Program-made: the position numbers and the translations under genes | The notes under the pieces: generated by a model | The model's input: the letters and a program-made list of their open reading frames with translations, nothing else | Database searches by the model: none | What the model was told of the DNA's origin: nothing | In this document: positions 60,548 through 64,000 of the stretch, piece by piece | Numbering within the stretch: position 1 is the stretch's first letter | Layout of the letters: each line of letters opens with the position of its first letter | NCBI RefSeq assembly: GCF_900590885.1 | Contig: NZ_UUON01000051.1 | Coordinates: forward strand, 372,001-436,000 | Direction: 5' to 3' | Origin: Pseudomonas viridiflava | Lineage (GTDB): Bacteria > Pseudomonadota > Gammaproteobacteria > Pseudomonadales > Pseudomonadaceae | Length of the DNA stretch: 64,000 bases

Positions 60548-63500
60548 TCAGTTGGAATAAGGGGAACGGTACGGGCTGACCGGCAATGGCATCGGCCCGC
60601 TCAGGTCTTCGAACAAGTAGCGCAAGTAGGCATTACCGGCGTACTGGCGATAGTCCTGGGCGTTATCGAGACCGATTTCGCCACCCAGGTAGAACCGCGA
60701 GCTGAGACGGTATTCGGCGGCCGCGTTGAAGCTGTAGCCGACGCCGGTTTTGCTGGTGCTTTCATACTTGGGATTGTTTTTGGCGGCTTGAAGCGTGCTG
60801 TCGCCAGGGAAAAAATCCGCGCTATCTTGGCCGATATACTGCAAGCCCACCGAACTTTTTACCTGGTAGCTGAAGCGATCAAAGCTCTGCGCCCAACGAA
60901 TCGGCACGCCCAGCGAGAAGAACCGCTGCGGGCTGAAATAGCCGCCGTTGCCATAGGTGTAGAAGTCCTGGTTTTCCTTGAAGCTCAGCGCGGAAGCACT
61001 GACGCCCAGGGTCAGGGTGTCGCGCTGGTTATTGCGCAGGTACCAATAGATACCGCTGCCCAGTTCCATACGGGTGTTGTCGTCAACGTGGTTACCCACC
61101 AGCTGGTGCACAGAGCCGTAGCCGTAAACGCCCAGCTTCTGGTTGTCATAGCTCAATTCGCCACGACCGCCATTGGCCGTCACGCCGCCCCACTTGTTGC
61201 CATCTCCGTCTTCAGAGCCAGCAAAGGATGTGACGCTGTCAGTGACCGGACGCCGCGAGACGTTCGCGCCGTAACGGAAGTTCGGGTTTTCCTCAAACGG
61301 GCGCGACACGCTCACGCCACCCACGATGGTGTTGTAGAGGAAGCCCAGTGGGCTCACGCCAACGTCGGCCTTGAGGCCTTCATCCGGGTTTTCAAACGCC
61401 ACGGCCAGGCCTACCCCGGTGTCACTTTGGGAGCCCGCCGGTGTGGTGCTGCCTTTACCAAAGCGCGATAACGCGTCGGTTTTGACACTACCCGCACTCA
61501 CATGCACCGGCGTCACCCGCAACGCCACAGTGTTATCCCCCACCGGCATCCGCGCTTCAAACGGCGCTTCCACATCGGTGAGCTTGCTCAAGCCTTTCTC
61601 GCCGTTGTTGCTGCGCACGCTCAAGCCCTGCACCACATAACCGGTACGGTCACGCAGGATGGTATCCAGCGCTCGCCGCGCCGGGCTCAGCTCGGGGCTG
61701 TCGACGGAAGCAATGTTCGACGGCGGTACAAACGGGTCGCTCAAATCGTTGGACGTCGCGCTGGCAAACGCGCTGGACGTCACCGACTTGCTAGGCGCGT
61801 CGATCGGCGGCGGCACGGCGCCGGCGATGGTCAGGTCGGTGACCTGGCGACGCTGGCCCGGCAAGCCCACGAACGGGTTGTACGAGGTACTTTTGGCGCC
61901 GGCCTGGGCCACTTGGGTCTTGGCCTTCATCGCGGTTTCAATCACCAAGGCCTTGCGCAGCAGTTCAGCGGCTTCGCTGTTCTTGCCCAGGCCCTGATAG
62001 ATGCGCGCGGCCGAGGTGAGGATCTCGGGGTTACCCGGCTCCAGCGCCAGGGCCTTGTCGCTGGCCGATTGCGCCAGGTTGCGGTCATTGCCCTTGAGCG
62101 CGATATCCGCCAGGCCCAATTGCAGGCGGGCGTTGTCCGGGTTCTGCTGGATCAACGGCGCGTATAGCTCCATGGCCTTCTTGCCGTTGCCGCTGGCGGC
62201 GTACATGCGCGCCAGTGCGCCGACGCCCAGGGCGTCGTTCGGGCGTTGGGCCAGGGCCGGCGACAGCATGTCATAGGCGGCCACCAGGTCGTTCTTCTCA
62301 CGCAAGGCGTCGGCCTGCTTGACCCGGTACAGGTAGATCAAATCGTCGTAACGCTGGCGGCCGATTTCGGTCAGCGGCTGGCCCTGTACCTCGCGCAGGA
62401 TCTCGCCCGCCTCGCTGTACTTGTTGGCCTTGAGCAGCACGTTGGCGTACAGCAGTTTCTGGTCGATGGTCGGGTTGGGGTTGTTCTCCACCACCTTCTG
62501 CATCATGTCCAGGCCGTACTGCGGCGCGCCCACTTCCACATAAGCGGCGGCCAGCACGGCCACGCGCTCAGGCTTCTTGCCGGCCAGGGCTTCCGTGCGT
62601 CCCAGCAGCGCCAGGGCTTCCGGACGCTGGCCACGGCGCGCGGTTTCGATGGCGACGTCGGTCTGCTGGTGCAGCGCGATATCGGTCGCCAGCTCGTTCA
62701 TGTCTGCCGAGCGTTGCGCCGTAGGGATGCGGCCCAAAGTGGTCTCGGCCTGTTTCCACTCGCTCAACTGCGCCGACAGCAAGGTACTGGTGTACAGCGC
62801 GTCCGGCTGGTTGGGCTGGGTCTTGAGCAAGCCGTCGATGAGGGCACGGGCGTTGCGGATCTGGCCGTCGCGCAGGTACATGCGCGCCAGGGCAAAGCGG
62901 GTCCAGGGGTTTTCCGGGTCGGCGTCGAGGGCCTGGCGGTAGGCGGCTTGCGCGCCCTTCCAGTCACCGCGTTGCTCGGCCAGCTTGCCCACCTGGGTGG
63001 CGCGCAATGCGTTGATTTTCACGCTCGGCGCAAACTTGGCGCGCTCGGCCGGCGACACCGAGTCGATCAGCTTCAAGGCTTCTTCCGGCTGGCCCGACTG
63101 GGACAGCACGTTGATCAAACCGCTCAGCGCATCCGGGTCGCCTGGGTGACGGGCGAGCACCTTGCGGTAGCCGGCTTCGGCGGCGTCGAACTGGTTGTCC
63201 TGGGCCTGGAAGCCGGACAAGGCGATGGCCGCGCCAGGCTGGCCGGGGTTCAGGCGCTCGGCCTGGGCCACCAGGTCACGGGCCTGGGCCGTGCGGCCGG
63301 CACGCTGGGCGTCACGGCTCTGGCTGATCAGGTTCCAGTAACGCACGTCATTCAAGGCCGACTGCCACGCAGCACCACCGGGCAAGCGCGTGGCTTGTAC
63401 CAGGTAGTTTTCCGCGTCGGCGTAGCGCTCTTGCTGTTGACGCAAAACGCCCATGCCACCGAGGGCATCGACGTCATTGGATTTTTGCGCCAGGCGCGCG

Positions 63501-64000
63501 GCCAGCAACGGCTCGGCGGTTTTCAGGTCGCCGTCATCCAGGGCCTTGAACGCCTTGGTCATCTGCGGATCACGCTGCCAGGCGCCGCCGCCTTTGCCTT
63601 GGGCGATCCCCTTTTGCATGAGCGCGCGGATCTCGGCGTCATCCGGGTGCGCCGTGAGGAATTGCTGGAACAGCGAGACCTGGTCGGGCTTCGGCGGGCC
63701 GAGCCAGATCAGCGCAAAACGCCAGGTCTCATCGGCGTTGCCGCCCACGTCGTTGTTGGTCGACAGCTTGGCCAGGGCACGGATGCCGTCGGGCCGGGTC
63801 GCCGGGTTGCGCGCCAGGTGCTTGGCCAGGAACAGTGCAACGATCGGGTCGTTCGGCCGCTCGCGGGTCAGGCGCTGCAGGCCGGCGATGGCCTCGTTGG
63901 TGCCTTTGGCGGTGAAGCCCAGGGTGTTGTAGTACTCACGGGCGATCAGGCCTTGCGGCTGGCGGCCCTGGAAAATCTGGCGATACAAGGCGACGGCCTG
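60548..64000 (-). CDS. wssE: WssE/BcsC, cellulose export TPR-porin, 5' end beyond window
   Basis: At least 1150 residues are present, and the frame is open at the right edge; the SBW25 protein is about 1280, so some 130 residues, including the signal peptide, are missing. The N-terminal part is a long run of TPR motifs (for example PDDAEIRALMQKGIAQG, PGDPDALSGLINVLSQSGQP), followed by the BcsC C-terminal domain from about RRALDTILRDRTGYVVQGLS and an outer membrane beta-barrel ending in SGPMPLPVSPYRSPYSN. It exports cellulose across the periplasm and outer membrane. wssA-D should lie upstream. Confidence 0.95.
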   Translation of the reverse strand, partial: QAVALYRQIFQGRQPQGLIAREYYNTLGFTAKGTNEAIAGLQRLTRERPNDPIVALFLAKHLARNPATRPDGIRALAKLSTNNDVGGNADETWRFALIWLGPPKPDQVSLFQQFLTAHPDDAEIRALMQKGIAQGKGGGAWQRDPQMTKAFKALDDGDLKTAEPLLAARLAQKSNDVDALGGMGVLRQQQERYADAENYLVQATRLPGGAAWQSALNDVRYWNLISQSRDAQRAGRTAQARDLVAQAERLNPGQPGAAIALSGFQAQDNQFDAAEAGYRKVLARHPGDPDALSGLINVLSQSGQPEEALKLIDSVSPAERAKFAPSVKINALRATQVGKLAEQRGDWKGAQAAYRQALDADPENPWTRFALARMYLRDGQIRNARALIDGLLKTQPNQPDALYTSTLLSAQLSEWKQAETTLGRIPTAQRSADMNELATDIALHQQTDVAIETARRGQRPEALALLGRTEALAGKKPERVAVLAAAYVEVGAPQYGLDMMQKVVENNPNPTIDQKLLYANVLLKANKYSEAGEILREVQGQPLTEIGRQRYDDLIYLYRVKQADALREKNDLVAAYDMLSPALAQRPNDALGVGALARMYAASGNGKKAMELYAPLIQQNPDNARLQLGLADIALKGNDRNLAQSASDKALALEPGNPEILTSAARIYQGLGKNSEAAELLRKALVIETAMKAKTQVAQAGAKSTSYNPFVGLPGQRRQVTDLTIAGAVPPPIDAPSKSVTSSAFASATSNDLSDPFVPPSNIASVDSPELSPARRALDTILRDRTGYVVQGLSVRSNNGEKGLSKLTDVEAPFEARMPVGDNTVALRVTPVHVSAGSVKTDALSRFGKGSTTPAGSQSDTGVGLAVAFENPDEGLKADVGVSPLGFLYNTIVGGVSVSRPFEENPNFRYGANVSRRPVTDSVTSFAGSEDGDGNKWGGVTANGGRGELSYDNQKLGVYGYGSVHQLVGNHVDDNTRMELGSGIYWYLRNNQRDTLTLGVSASALSFKENQDFYTYGNGGYFSPQRFFSLGVPIRWAQSFDRFSYQVKSSVGLQYIGQDSADFFPGDSTLQAAKNNPKYESTSKTGVGYSFNAAAEYRLSSRFYLGGEIGLDNAQDYRQYAGNAYLRYLFEDLSGPMPLPVSPYRSPYSN

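Overview
The window reads as chromosomal DNA of a Pseudomonas of the P. fluorescens group. This rests on gene content and order (hut cluster, glnA-glnL-glnG-trmL-secB-gpmI-ctpA-hisFAHB backbone, wss cellulose operon), high GC with dense open frames, and repeated REP/REPIN palindromes of the GTGGGAGGGGGC type. It carries about 48 protein genes, one tRNA-Phe, one well supported small RNA locus (NrsZ-like) and at least ten REP or REPIN elements. I see no insertion sequence, prophage, CRISPR array or rRNA operon.

Layout. 1-4.6 kb: histidine utilisation, with the end-truncated hutU, hutD-hutC (repressor) and divergent hutF, plus two HutC-type operators and a sigma-54 promoter for hutU. 4.6-15 kb: two lipoproteins, fbp, a DUF3999/DUF2339 membrane pair, glgP and a YkgJ-type cysteine cluster protein. 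15-24.4 kb: typA, thiI, then the nitrogen control block glnA, a periplasmic chorismate mutase, glnL (ntrB), glnG (ntrC) and a three-hairpin small RNA locus with its own sigma-54 promoter. 24.3-31.9 kb: trmL, secB, grxC, a rhodanese-like protein, gpmI, envC, ctpA and yibQ. 32-37 kb: a Vps62-like accessory protein, a solute-binding protein and hisF-hisA-DUF2164-hisH-hisB. 37-43 kb: an OFA-type MFS transporter, asmA, mutY, yggX and tRNA-Phe. 43-49 kb: a more variable stretch with a class II Fic protein, a small orphan gene, an ArnT-like glycosyltransferase, a BASS/ACR3-like transporter, an alpha/beta hydrolase and a hypothetical protein. 49-55 kb: a GABA/amino acid permease and a complete amino acid ABC transporter followed by a methyltransferase. 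55.5-64 kb: the distal half of the wss operon (wssE to wssJ), which exports and acetylates cellulose; wssA-D should lie to the right of the window.

The strongest theme is nitrogen control. NtrB/NtrC are encoded here, and NtrC-type palindromes and sigma-54 -24/-12 promoters precede glnA, glnL and the small RNA, with another sigma-54 promoter at hutU. The hut cluster, the amino acid ABC transporter and the permease are the sort of genes this regulation usually serves. The small RNA hairpins show compensatory changes and G-U pairs that only make sense on the + strand. Their position between glnG and trmL matches the described P. aeruginosa RNA NrsZ.
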